Positions 1 to 11,632 of a stretch of DNA of 64,000 nt are shown in pieces. A program made the translations under genes and the position numbers. The notes beneath the pieces were generated by a model. The model was not told the origin of the DNA and did no database searches. It saw only the letters and a list, made by a program, of their open reading frames with translations. Position 1 is the first letter of the stretch; every line of letters begins with the position of its first letter. The DNA comes from Pristionchus mayeri (Eukaryota; Nematoda; Chromadorea; Rhabditida; Neodiplogasteridae). The stretch lies in assembly GCA_036245805.1 (NCBI GenBank), contig BTRK01000003.1, positions 28,034,685-28,098,684 of the forward strand, read 5' to 3'.

Positions 1-3000
1 TCCGTTCCTCCCTCCTCTTCTCCGTTTCCGCCACCGACAACGGCTCTCCGCCCCGCCGCGCCCTCGCGGCTGTCCGCGTACGCGCGGCAAGCGGAGTAGC
101 GCACGCTCCAGGATTCAGTCAGCCAAGCTATCGGTGAGTGAAAATTTCCCAACTGAGAAATATACAATCTTTATTCAATGTTTTTTATGTTCACAATTGC
201 AGGTTTACGATCGTGGAGAATGCTCCTGCTTGGTCGCTTCTTGGCAATATCTCCCTATCTAGAACCCCCATGAGATACAGGTGTGAATCGAATGACAAGG
301 ACATAGAATGAGCAGCACTCAATGGAACCCCTTCGCAGATTGTCGGATTCCTCTTCCTCCTTCTTCATCTCAGACGCGGGTCTTCTCTACACGAGAGTGC
401 CACTAGACAGAGAGATTGCGGCCACGCATCGATTCAGAGTCAGTTTCACACTTTTTTTAGAATTTTTAGCTAATCGGAAAATGATTTGCATCTGAACTCG
501 TACATTTCGACGATCTCGAGATCATCATGTGAATCGATATTATGATTTCTTGCAGTCAGAAAATGGAATAAAAACGACTTTAGGTGGACGCTGGGGACAG
601 CTGGCACGATCTCTCTGCCAATTCGTCCACTTCGATCACCGTCGAAGTGCTGGATGAGAATGACAATGCACCTCGATTCGAGCCCCTCAATCCGATTGTG
701 ATCACTGAGGAGATGCAGAGGGGAGGCATCATTCAGAGGTAAGTGCTCTCCATATCTTTCTGTTTTGTAACGATTCAATTCTTATTAAATTTTGCGGTCA
801 CAAAGATTCCTCTAAATATTCGGTTCCAGATTGATTGCCTCTGACTCGGATCAGGCAGAGAATGGGAGTGTCTCCTATCGAATCGTCGCGGGCAATGATT
901 ACTCGGTGTTCAATCTAGATGAAACCACTGGTATGCAATACAGACCTAGATGGTCTGTTGCTTCGAAAACGAGGGTAAATGAACTCGTTGCCAGGCGCGC
1001 TCAAGTTCAACGAGTGGAGTGATGCCCAACTGCTCTCCTCCTCTTCTGCCTTCTCGTGGAAGATGGTGATAGTGGCAGAGGATGGAGGGAGACCAGCAAG
1101 GAGTGCAATGCAGACTGTGCACGTGCAGGTTCATACCTATCAGAAACAATTCCAATTCAGCACCTTAGACCATAACAATCAAATATCCTGTTTTAAAATT
1201 AGAAATAATATATCTTTCAATCTCAGGTGGCCTCTTCATCATGGCGCGGTGCCGCTCCCTTCTTCCCTCTCCCTGTCTACAATGTATTCGTACTAGAGAG
1301 CGCCCACGTTGGAATGGTGATTAGTAATAATAATTTTAGTGCATTATTGAATCTAGGGAATGATCACCTCTTAACAGGTCGTGCTCAAAGCTCGTCCTAT
1401 CTCTCGAGTGGGCGTCAAGATCGACGGTCCATCTTACGCTCTGCACGATAATGACGGAGAGAAGTTCGCCATTAATGCACAGGTTTGAGCTCCAATCCTT
1501 TCAAAATTTATTAATTTTTCATAGCGATTCATCTTATTATTGGTAGTGAAGCCACTGCAGAACGGTCTCATATCACTCGCCAGTTCACTCGACTACGAGA
1601 CTCGACAGCAGTACACCTTCACTCTCTCTGTGACCGACGCCCATTCGAGGTATGGGAACAGATAGGGAGCAGATCGAGTATTCTTCGATCCAACAATACA
1701 CCAATGCTTTCCATTTATTTAATATTGCAAAGAATAAGGCAAGTTGTGAGACCAATGATCATTCAGATCGGCCGTATCGCAAGTCATCGTTCATGTACTG
1801 CCCGTTGACGAATTCGCCCCTGTCTTCACGAAGAGTGCATACACTTTCATGGTGATTATATTATTCAACGATCGCACTAAATGGCTAACTCACTGAAGTT
1901 GCTATTGATGAATCCTAGTAGTGGTAGGCAATTAGCAGGTCTCTACTAAAATGTGCATTATAGATCCCGCAAGACTCCTCGGTTGGTTCGTCGATCGGCT
2001 CTGTTCACGCCTCAGACGCGGACAGCGGACGAGATGGACGCGTCAAGTACCGACTGTCGAATATCGGAGGAAATCGAGTGCAGGTAATAATTGTCTAAGT
2101 ACACATCGCGCCGATGTTGAGGAAAGAGCAGTGCAACTATTGTGTGCAAAATCACTATGAAGCATTGGGTATAGAAGTTGTGAAGTAACTGCCGAATGTA
2201 TTTGGTTCAGATTATCCTTTTCTGATCTTTGATTTCTCTCAGGGCCAGATCGTTGACATCGATGCAGAGAGTGGAGAGATTACACTGAGAAGAAGATTGG
2301 AGAAGGGCGCGAATCGAACACTCGAACAGGTGAGCAGAAAGTATTCAAATTGCGATAACTAGCACACCGGACGGCAATGCGGTTTGACCGAGAAAGTATG
2401 ATAAGTATTCAATGTTAAGCACAAAAAAACGCAATAATCATTGAGGTGACGATCATCGCATCGAGCGGTCCACTACAGCAGGCTTCCACCATCGTCTTCC
2501 TTGAGGTTTGATTCGCTATCACCCTCTTAGCACTACAACTGGGACTAATTTCCCTATCACTATATCTAAGAATATAAATCCACTCCGTAGATGGGCGATC
2601 TCCCCTCTCGTCCTTCTCTCGGTCACTCGATGGTTCGCACATCGACTCTCGTCATTGGATTGGTCGTCCTCATCTTCTTCGCCCTTCTTCTTCTTCTCGT
2701 CATCTGCGTCTGTCTGCGAGTCAGAGGAAGGACGAAGGATCTCATCGATGCAAGCAAGAAACAAGTCAGTGAGGGGAAGGAAAGGCACCATAGAATATGA
2801 TAGTTCATGCCCTTTTTGAATGTTTCATATGCAGAAAACAATTACGAAGGCGTTTCAAGGCGAATTATCTTTGACCTTGTCAGGTATACTCAATCAAGAG
2901 AGATGCAGCAACATCCCATCGTGTGGAAATCCAACGGGATTCGCCCACTTTCGCTCCACCTCCGCATCCTCCAGTGGTGAGATTAACCAAGTGTTAACAT

Positions 3001-3825
3001 AGAATTCATCAATAAGATCCGCATTCCATTTGTCACACTAATTCATCACACCACAAAAATTAAACTCGGAAACCTAGTAGAGATCGAATGAAATTCAGCT
3101 GCGGTCGGTGGATCCGAATCGTCACTCAGTCCGCGATCTCCTCTCCAATCGGAGTCAGCCCGATTCGGGCATCGACCCCGATAACTGCAGCATAAACTCA
3201 TCCATTACGGAGTATCTGGCATCCATCGGTGAGTATGGTTAAGATAAGGAACTCAGGCAATGACAATTATCAAGCATCTCTCACGTGAATCATAATGACA
3301 AAAATTCAAATTAAATTATGTTTGTATAGCGTTGGCAAGGGCGGAGCGGGCATATCAATAAACTTATATAAGGATTTTTAAAAAGCAAACAAAATACAGG
3401 GGTCGCTCCACTGCCAACAAGTGTTCTTCAAGGGAGAATGCAAAACCAGAGGAGGGAACTGGAAACCGAGGAAGACAGGTTAGATCATTTCAAAGTAATC
3501 AAAATACACGCATTTTACTGTAGATTGGTCAAACACTTTCTGCCTTCAGACTAGTGAACGACTTGATCTACGCTCCAGTGAGTGAGATTCTCACCCCGGG
3601 ACCACTCAATCTGTCCCGCCATCCTCACTATCTTGATGCTGCCACTCTGGTAATTACTGTGATTAGCAAGTAAGTGCTGCAAAGATAATATTGCAGCCCA
3701 CTTCGTCGTTCACTTCCATCAGAAGGAACAGTCCACCGACCTTCCAGCCACTCGCGACCCTTCTGCAGGAGATGGAAGTGCCGAATGAGGAGAGGAAGAG
3801 GGACTACGTTCAGATTACCGTCTGA
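1..3825 (+). CDS. cdh-1: Dachsous-type cadherin, 3' part (5' end outside window)
   Basis: Nineteen exons join in frame: 1-133, 203-280, 339-438, 584-738, 830-930, 995-1128, 1227-1316, 1378-1482, 1561-1649, 1767-1851, 1964-2083, 2243-2329, 2446-2505, 2591-2764, 2884-2976, 3099-3228, 3400-3478, 3550-3649, 3697-3825. About 680 residues are visible. Extracellular cadherin repeats show calcium-binding motifs such as LDENDNAP (exon 4) and ASDADSGRDG (exon 11). A single membrane helix of about 24 hydrophobic residues lies in exon 14. The cytoplasmic tail has PDSGID and FQPLATLLQEME, which resemble the conserved tail blocks of Dachsous (PDSGI and FQPLASVFTEIA). That supports the Dachsous/CDH-1 class over Fat or classical cadherins. 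Dachsous proteins act at cell junctions in Fat-Dachsous planar polarity. The last residues, ITV, fit a class II PDZ ligand. The orthologue assignment is inferred; the cadherin call is firm. Confidence 0.88.
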
Positions 3826-4185
3826 AGTCGGTCACGACCTCTCTGTACGAGACTGTAGCTGTGTTACTATACCTATTTTTCTAATAATGTATGTAAATTA
3901 TGATAGTTGTCTTGCCTCTAGCTCTAATCCCACTACGAGTAACTCCCTCGATGCCAATGATTCTTTCCCATTCGCCTTTCAGTCGGTAGAATACTGTAGA
4001 TCGTGCTCAATCAATCGATGCTTTGTGTGCAACTAAATAACGAGTGCTTATTTTGTATGTTTGAATTGGATTAATAAATGCAATTCTTTGAATATTGTTG
4101 ACAAGATTCATCGACATATTTTGATAACAAATATTCATGATTATTATGAATGCATGGTATATATAAATTGAGATAGATGTTTCGT

Positions 4186-6558
4186 CTAGTTCTCATTTTC
4201 GTTCGTTCCATCGGATTCAGTCCCCTCGTCCTCTTCTTCCCCGTTTCCCTTCATAGTCTCGTCTCCATTCTTCTTCTCTTGCTTCTTTTTCTGCTCTTGT
4301 TTCTCCTTCCACTCTTTGAAAATAATCTCCTCACTGCATTCGAGTATCTCCAGGAACCTGCAATACTTTTTGTGAACAGAGTTCTTCTGTCTCTAGAGTT
4401 CTAACTACGTCTCCTCTTCCCGAGACAGAGCACAAGAGAGAAGCACAGTAAGTGTTGTATCATACTCACTCCTTGGTGGTCGTCATGTCATCCACTGCCT
4501 CCAGCACTGCGAAGAGGGCGTTGATGCAGGCAGCAGAGGTCCCCTCGTGGGTGTCGTCCCCAGAGTACATCTGCCATCTGAAGAAGCATGATCTTATGTT
4601 TATCATTTCAGTACCATAACTTTGAATTTAAACGACATATCTAGCCCACAGAGTGGGTAGTGGAAATCAGACAAGAAAATGACGGAATGTCTAAATCAGA
4701 ATTGGGCTTCTATAGCTCGCCTCACTACAAAGAAATTCTCTGGTCTAGTATTTAGAAAATATTTCGAGCCACTCACGTTCCACTGTAGTTCCTGTTCAGT
4801 TGCTCCTTCTGGGTGTTGAAGTTGACGGCGAAGACGCTATTGGACTCAGTGAACCACGAGTCAGTGAGTGTCACCACCTTCACTCGGAAATCGCCCTTGA
4901 GTTGCATACGACGAACCTGCAAGAGAATATGTTGTATTTCTTTCTATTAATATGCATCCATTCAGTTCTCGATAGACCACCGTACCGCTCCCGATGCGAC
5001 GTCTCCTCCAGCTGAGTGGGCGACGACCATAATCTCAGCGTCGACGTTGTCAGTGATGGCGTCCGCCCACTCCGCCAGTCCGTGCTCGTCCGAGAAGTGA
5101 CACTGAAGGAGTATTCGGTTGTCTTCATTCTACGTTGACTCAACCCCATTTGTAGAGATTATGGTGCTAGATGAGGGGTACTTGAAGTTTTAACTTAAAA
5201 GTGTAATGTATAGTGTCTCACCCTGTCCTTGGCTCCCTCGCACTTCTCATTGTAGTTGATCACTACGATTCCCCAGTTGTTGGCGAGACCTCGTTTGATG
5301 TAAGGCAACTGAGTGCCACGATCCAGAGACTCGTTGATGATCAACCTGAAGAAAGGCCCATTTATAGATCTTAGCCATTTTAAGTTCGATATAGCTTCTG
5401 TTCACTTTTTCGTACAATGAAGTCAGTAAGTGCTGTGCAAAAATCGACCTCCTCGCCCACTGTCCTGCCTTGACCACTCCACTTCCGTGGATGAGCACGA
5501 GAATTCGTTCCTTTTCCTGGAAACCAGGAGAGGCGAAGTAGAAACGACGCGTTTTGCCCGTTTCTACCTGATAATAATTCGATTTGGTATTTCTATATTA
5601 TCATAGTAGTTTAGCTGATTCTTATCACACGAGATCACTCACGTATCTCCTCTCCAGTCCGATCTCTTCCATCATCTCATACACTTTCTCTCCGATGCGA
5701 TCTCCCAGTTCTTCGTACTCCTTCTGCGTCGTGAATGTAAAGGGACCGTCGTCCTGCAAGAGAATAATCATCACAGAGTTACGTAGCATTTAATCCCCTA
5801 GCTCAAAATGAAAATCTCGATTGTAGAAGACCATTTTTATTTTTACTTTTGAATGGCTATCATATATTTTCTTATATTTATCTCAAGAACTGTTCATAGA
5901 TGATACTAACCTCAATCTTTCTCAGTTTTCCCTCCTTGAAGTGGTAGCCAATCTCTTCCATGGTCCTCTTCTTCACTTCCTCTTCCTTCGTCTCCTCTTC
6001 CTCCATCTCCTCCATCTTCTCTTCCTCGAAATCCTCAGGTTCGTACTCTTCGATCTCCTCTTCGTATGCCTTTTCTGACAATTCGATGATTCGATCGCGC
6101 AATTCTTCCTTCCTCTTCTTCATTTCCTCCATTGGCCCCTGATTCTGAACCATTTCGACGTCGATTTGTAAGATTTTTGAGATGGTTTGGATTGTTAGAT
6201 TTCTTTGTATGAGAAATACGAAACATCCTGAGGGTGTAGTTGTAAGGGTATCATACTCACTTTCTTCATCTCTGCGAGGCAATCCTCCAGCTCCTTTTTC
6301 TCATCCACTGCAGGTGCAGGCATATCTTCCATTCCTGAAATGCAATTATTGGACGGGGGCATGTGAAGATATGCATGGGGTACAAGTAAAATTTTAAAAT
6401 TAGGAGTGCACCATTCGCAAGTACCCTAACTCAATCTGAAACTGTTGAAGTACCCGTTGAATAATTGAAATAATTGAAACAAAATTTTGACCTTTCTTCG
6501 TTTCGTCAGTGTTTTCTCTAGTAGAAGAGCTGGCATCCTGAGGGGTGTACTTGTCCAT
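4186..6558 (-). CDS. ARB2A: ARB2A/FAM172A homologue (Arb2 domain protein), complete
   Basis: Ten exons on the minus strand, all phase-checked: 6492-6558, 6261-6334, 5911-6144, 5643-5753, 5449-5567, 5222-5345, 4986-5102, 4777-4916, 4470-4577, 4186-4357. They give 421 residues, close to the ~416 of vertebrate FAM172A. An acidic and lysine-rich N-terminal coil (exon 3) is followed by the Arb2 alpha/beta-hydrolase-like domain. Landmarks are GYHFKEGKLRKIE, LVLIHGSGVVKAGQWARR, IVVINYN and a nucleophile-elbow-like AHSAGGD. The C-terminus is charged and ends in NENEN. Arb2 proteins act in heterochromatin (fission yeast Argonaute complex) and, in vertebrates, in Argonaute-linked splicing regulation. 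The start ATG at 6,558 is the first in frame before the exon 1 donor. Its 3' end faces the 3' end of the cadherin gene, 360 bp away. Confidence 0.9.
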
Positions 6559-7710
6559 TGTAGATAGTAGAGAAGAGACTCGACCAGTCGATTGAAGAGC
6601 AGATATAAAGACTGACTTGACCAAATGTTTGTTGAAAATGTCACACCAGCTCCGCCCACAAGCTCTTATTTTCGAATGTTAATTTTAGCTAGGCGAGAGA
6701 GTATGGGAAAAGGAGAGGGCACTAGCCTTAATGCAAACATTTTTCGAATGTTCAAATACAAGAGCGAACCCAGTGGCAGTGATTCGATGGAATGAATGCT
6801 CATGAAACAAAAAAGCAAGATGTCGTAAAAACAAAAGCATGCACTACAGATGCTATAAGCGGCTGAAGAAGAAACTTATTTTTTACAGCACCGCAGTGCT
6901 GCCAAACCACCTTCAAAGTGTATATTTTTTCGGCTGTGTTTGGCAGCATGCGCTATCATATCATATGATTCATAGAGAAATGAGGGAAGCGGAAAATAGG
7001 AGACTAGAATCATGATCCCTCAGGACATAGCTCAAAATTAACTTCCAGATTTCACAGATCCATGGTACCAAACGAGATAAGTATACTGCCACAAATAGAC
7101 GAAAAAATATACACAATGAAGGAGGTAAAATTCTTCTCATATTCGGGGTTTACATGGTGCAACTCTTCCCAACTCTCCTCGTCCCTTTCGTTTGGGGGGG
7201 GGCACTCTGCGATTGTATTTGTAGCGGCTTGTGATGAATCATATTAAGCAAGGTGAAATGAGGGCCAAGATAAAACCTATCCACTTCATTTTCTGATATT
7301 TTCGTGTTGAAGGGTACGACACGGAGTGTTTGGATGACAACATGAAAGTCACATTTTTTTCGTTAGAACCTTTTCATAAACGTTCAAGAGTGTACGTTCT
7401 TCAGAAGGCTCCTTCAGGATGCTCACAGTGCTGTGTAAGTGCGTAAACACACGGCGGGCACATTTGAGGCACGTATTTTTAATGACCATGTGAGGTAAAA
7501 ATTTAGCACACAGAGTGCAATGCATACTTCCTTACGAGTGTTAATCATACAACATGAAATTCGCATATTGTATTCAAGATATGGGAGGTGAGCATTAACT
7601 ACGACAACTTCAAAATTTTAATGCGTACATATGGTTGACACTGGTGATGAGATTGAAGAGAAGAGAGGGTTGAACAGAAAACAGTCTAGTTCGAGTATTT
7701 GAGCTACACG
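6559..7710. other. Intergenic, no feature recognised
   Basis: AT-rich sequence between the ARB2A start and the TIMP-like stop. It presumably contains the promoter of the ARB2A homologue. I found no exon chain on either strand. A short stretch near 6,900-6,935 (CTTCAAAGTGTATATTTTTT) resembles one near 26,130, suggesting a small dispersed repeat. Confidence 0.5.
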
Positions 7711-8428
7711 CTATCTGAATGAATCGTAGCTTTTAATTTCTTCAATAAATGAGTACGGAATCTGGTTCCATTCTGCGACGAGGTGAGAAATCTCATCTGG
7801 TTTCACCTGAATCTCTGACATTTATCTTCGTTGAAACGTAAAATATACCTGGCCATATGGGGTACAGCACAGTATCCCTTCGGAGAACTCTCCTGAAAAT
7901 AATCATATTTCTTTTAAATAGTTAATCAACCAATGTTAAAAAATATGACGAAGAAGTAAAAAAGAGAACCCACCGCAGAGCAGGTATTCCTTGCCTTCCT
8001 CTAGCATCAGATGGCCGAGGGAGGAACCGAAGATCTCCGTTGAGAGAGCGAACATCCACGGAGGTTTCTGAACCAACATCTGATGAAGGGTCGTCACAAA
8101 TGAATGAACGACTATATGTGCTACGTGATACTTTTTTTCGGCAATAGATGTTTCCCTGGCTGACTTTAATTTGAAATAAGCAAAGGCGTAATCTTGGTAC
8201 CTTGAAGACCTCGATGTGGTGGACTGTGTATCTAATGTTGTTCATCCCGTGGACTCCCTCTGGATTCAGCTCCCTGATCTCTTCACTCATCAATCTCACG
8301 TGAGACACTGAAATTTCTCAGCTCAAGAAAGACTGTAGAGTAAGACAGGATCAACTATACACAATAGAATCACCCCAATCTGCTTCCAAGTACGTCTCCA
8401 ACGAACGCTTGACGAATGTGTTCATGAT
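7711..8428 (-). CDS. TIMP-like NTR-domain protein, N-terminal exon not seen
   Basis: Five phase-consistent exons: 8374-8428, 8201-8307, 7974-8067, 7849-7892, 7711-7806. From the in-frame ATG at 8,425 they encode 130 residues. Landmarks of tissue inhibitors of metalloproteinases are present: ADWVSHVRL, NNIRYTVHHIEVFK, LEEGKEYLLCGEF, and a tail with W and a basic or acidic helix. TIMPs are secreted inhibitors of matrix metalloproteases that depend on an N-terminal Cys-X-Cys. Here there is no visible signal peptide or CXC, and the residue before ADW, normally Cys in this family, is Glu. The first exon begins after a good acceptor (AATATTTCAG), so an upstream exon is expected. None is convincing before the foldback element at 8,868. 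It may be truncated, or the first exon may have been missed. Family call fairly sure; gene completeness unsure. Confidence 0.72.
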
Positions 8429-8867
8429 CTGAAATATTTTGAGCGATACGACTTGGAAATTCAAAAGATTAAAACGAATCGCGTACACGTTTAAACAGGT
8501 CTTAACAGGCGATCAGTAGGGATAACAACCCCCTCGTCACTGACCCCCCCTCTTATCGGTCTGGAAGGCCCTATTAAAGCAGACTCTCATTTCCGGAGCA
8601 ACTGGTGGAGATGCTTGTCGCCTATAGTCAATTCACACTCGCATCGATCAGTGGATACTAGCCTCCTTATCGGCACGAAACAGGGAGGGAGACACGAAGA
8701 GAGAGAGGGAAGAGTGGCTGATTGTGTGACCATCAGCGGAACAAATGCCTGCGAGACACGAAGATTTGCATGCACTGATAAGGAAAGGTTGCACAACCAG
8801 TACGACATCCGTTTGCTGTTGAATCTCTGGTTCTTCGTTTGTAAAAATGTATTAATTTTTGTTTTAA
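8429..8867. other. Gene-free stretch upstream of TIMP-like gene
   Basis: About 440 bp between the first visible TIMP-like exon and the TTAA-flanked foldback element. Both strands carry open frames of about 100 codons but without splice context or recognisable protein. I searched here for a signal-peptide exon ending in a CXC motif and found none that joins in phase. Confidence 0.4.
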
Positions 8868-10225
8868 CAGACCGTCCACGAGAAAACGTAACAAATAGGG
8901 GGGGGGGGGGGGGGTCCACGGATGGTAAGAAATAGATTCTTCCGGTAATTTTTTTCTAAAGTGAGGGTCCAAAGTTAGGAACACAGGCACCAATAGCTAA
9001 GGTTCTAGGTCGGTTTTGAAAAAGATCAGTAACCCATCATTTTTGGGGTCGAAAATTTCGATATCTCAAAATTGCATGAGATATAGATTTTCTGGTGTAT
9101 TTTCACTCGTGGAAAACGAATTTCAACATTAGAGCTCACGAGATGTCGATCTAAAAAAGTTAGGCCCAATAAACCGATTTTCTCGGTCGAAATCGGCCAA
9201 AAACTTCTCATAACAAATTTGGATGCCCCGGAGGGGCGTGTTTGCGTTACATTTTCGGAATGTACGTGTTCAAATGGATATTCCATGATTTTTTCAGATT
9301 TAAAAAGGGTATTTTTCAGAATTCACATCCAAAGATAGGACTCGCTGTTTGGACAAAACCTGTAGATCAGGTCACAGTAGGTATAGAGACCTGAATCATG
9401 CATAGAAATTTAGAGGAGATCAAGCTGAACATTTCATATGTTGAAAGTGAGTTTCTATCTTTTCGTTGAAGCGCGCTCCAGAGCCTGGAAATTAACAAAC
9501 TCGACGGTGGAGGCGCGCGGGAGACCACTAAATAGAGGGGAGGGAGAGGGAGGTCAGGCGGCGAGAGCGCCAGAAGGTTAGAGCGCGCGCTCTCGGGGGA
9601 TACTAGCCCGATATCGCTAACTTCCAGGCTCTGGAGCGCGCTTCAACGAAAAGATAGAAACTCACTTTCAACATATGAAATGTTTAGCTTGATCTCCTCT
9701 ACATTTCTATGCATGATTCAGGTCTCTATACCTACTGTGACCTGATCTACAGGTTTTGTCCAAACAGCGAGTCCTATCTTTGGATGTGAATTCGGAAAAA
9801 TACCCTTTTTTAAATCTGAAAAAATCATGGAATATCCATTTGAACACGTACATTCCGAAAATGTAATGCAAACACGCCCCTCCGGGGCATCCAAATTTGT
9901 TATGAGAAGTTTTTGGCCGATTTCGACCGAGAAAATCGGTTTATTGGGCCTAACTTTTTTAGATCGACATCTCGTGAGCTCTAATGTTGAAATTCGTTTT
10001 CCACGAGTGAAAATACACCAGAAAATCTATATCTCATGCAATTTTGAGATATCGAAATTTTCGACCCCAAAAATGATGGGTTACTGTATCTTTTTCAAAA
10101 CCGACCTAGAACCTTAGCTATTGGTGCCTGTGCTCCTAACTTTGGACCCTCACTTCAGAAAAAATTACCGGGAGAATCTATTTTTTTCCATCCGAGACCA
10201 CTTCCGTTATCTCGTGGACGGTCTG
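8868..10225. mobile_element. TTAA-flanked foldback MITE (long inverted repeat)
   Basis: Two arms of roughly 560-600 bp are inverted copies around a centre near 9,480-9,640, where GAGCGCGCTCCAGAGCCTGG is mirrored. The outermost bases are CAGACCGTCCACGAG on the left and its complement on the right. Both ends are bordered by TTAA (8,864-8,867 and 10,226-10,229). TTAA duplication is typical of piggyBac-type and some other DNA transposons. The arms encode no transposase. The left arm contains a poly-G run of about 17 (8,898-8,914) that is absent from the right arm, so the arms have diverged slightly. Confidence 0.85.
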
Positions 10226-10232
10226 TTAAATA

Positions 10233-11498
10233 TCAGGTTGGAACAAAAGTTTTGCACGATTTTCAAATTTTCGTTTCCAGCATACTCTGTCCTTTATTTT
10301 CAAAATTATTTAATTTTGTTTCATGTATTTGTTGAGGGCTTGGATACTCTTTCTATCACATATTAGTATTACCCATACCATTTGATATTGTGGCGACATT
10401 TGAAAGTCAAAGTTACAACATTTGAGAACTGAACTACATAATTTTGGGGTCTGCTCTCTATGGATATCGATGATAATGCAAATATCAAGGTATATTTGGA
10501 AAGTGTGATGAACAGGCATCATACAATAGTATGAAAATGGTTATTACCACAAATGGCATTCCAGAAACTTGGTCAGTTTTGATCTCGCGTAAAAAGGGGC
10601 TTGGTCTGAATTAGTTGCCTTCACTGCATACCCGTAGCCGTAAGTCTATCCATCTCAAATACATTTAAACTTTAAGTACCTTCCATGGTAAGCTCACAAT
10701 TATTTTCGTGTGGACATACAATGCTTCTATTAGAAAATGCAATTTTGAATACTCAGATACTGATATTAGAGTGTCGAAATTGATGTTTACATGAATGGCA
10801 TGTTTCAAGCATAAAAGGAAGCTTAGATTTTATATGGTTAACTAAACAAGCAACTCTTACTCTATCACTTATTGGCTTGGCCGAGTCAGGGGATAGCTTC
10901 ATTTTGAGGAGATCGACTCGAACAATACACATCGAATTTCAATATTTTGGCTGTGATGACCATGATTCAAAATTTCAGAAAATATTAATTTTCTAGGAGT
11001 GGAAAAGGGTATGCTCCAGCATTTCTTTATGTTATAAAGCCCCAAGGTAGTTTGTGTAAAAGCACTTAAGATCAAGCCAGCATAATTGATTGTCGAGGCA
11101 ATAACATCGATCCATTGAGTAACGTTATTTCTCGAATGTTGGAATTTAATGGTCTGTAAACCTTGCTAAATTAAAGCAACTACTAGATCCTGCATAGCTT
11201 TAGAGAGAACTGCCAACGGGCTTTTCACTCCACCATGTGATATTATACAATGATTTTTTCTGTCCGAATAGGAGCGTGGTAAACAAATGTCCATGCCACT
11301 CAAAAATTTCACATTTAACGAAACCTGCTTTTTTTTCGCAAACCCTCAGAGCAGGATTCGATTCGAAGTAGCGGATATATTTTACAAATAGTCCCTAAAT
11401 ATATGCTATCCGGTTAGATCGACCCGATTAAAGTGAAGCCTTCTAAGCAATTTCAAAGTTCATGGCCGAAATCGTGCAAAACTTTTGTTCCAACCTAA
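10233..11498. mobile_element. Mariner-type element MLE-1, degenerate, 1,266 bp
   Basis: The left end is TCAGGTTGGAACAAAAGTTT and the right end is the inverted TTAGGTTGGAACAAAAGTTT. Both are bordered by TA (10,231-10,232 and 11,499-11,500). This TIR type (TTAGGTTGGNNCAAAAGT) is typical of mariner elements. The length matches a full-size mariner, but I see no intact transposase frame, so it is a decayed copy. Its left end sits 3 bp from the TTAA border of the preceding foldback. Confidence 0.8.
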
Positions 11499-11632
11499 TA
11501 ATTGTCAAAGCACATGGATAAGGAATGTCATACCACTGAAATACACGGAAGAGTTTATTGCAACAAATTTTTGTCCCAAAAATAAGTGTGGTTTTGAAAG
11601 GAAATTGTAAAAAGTGAATAACAATGAACGAA

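Noticed and set aside
5960..6142. Ser/Phe-rich plus-strand frame
   Set aside because: Antisense of the acidic Glu/Lys coil in exon 3 of the ARB2A homologue.
9026..10117. Two near-identical open frames starting MEYPFEHVHSENV in the TTAA foldback
   Set aside because: They are mirror images produced by the inverted arms. No splice or promoter context, and one arm has diverged.
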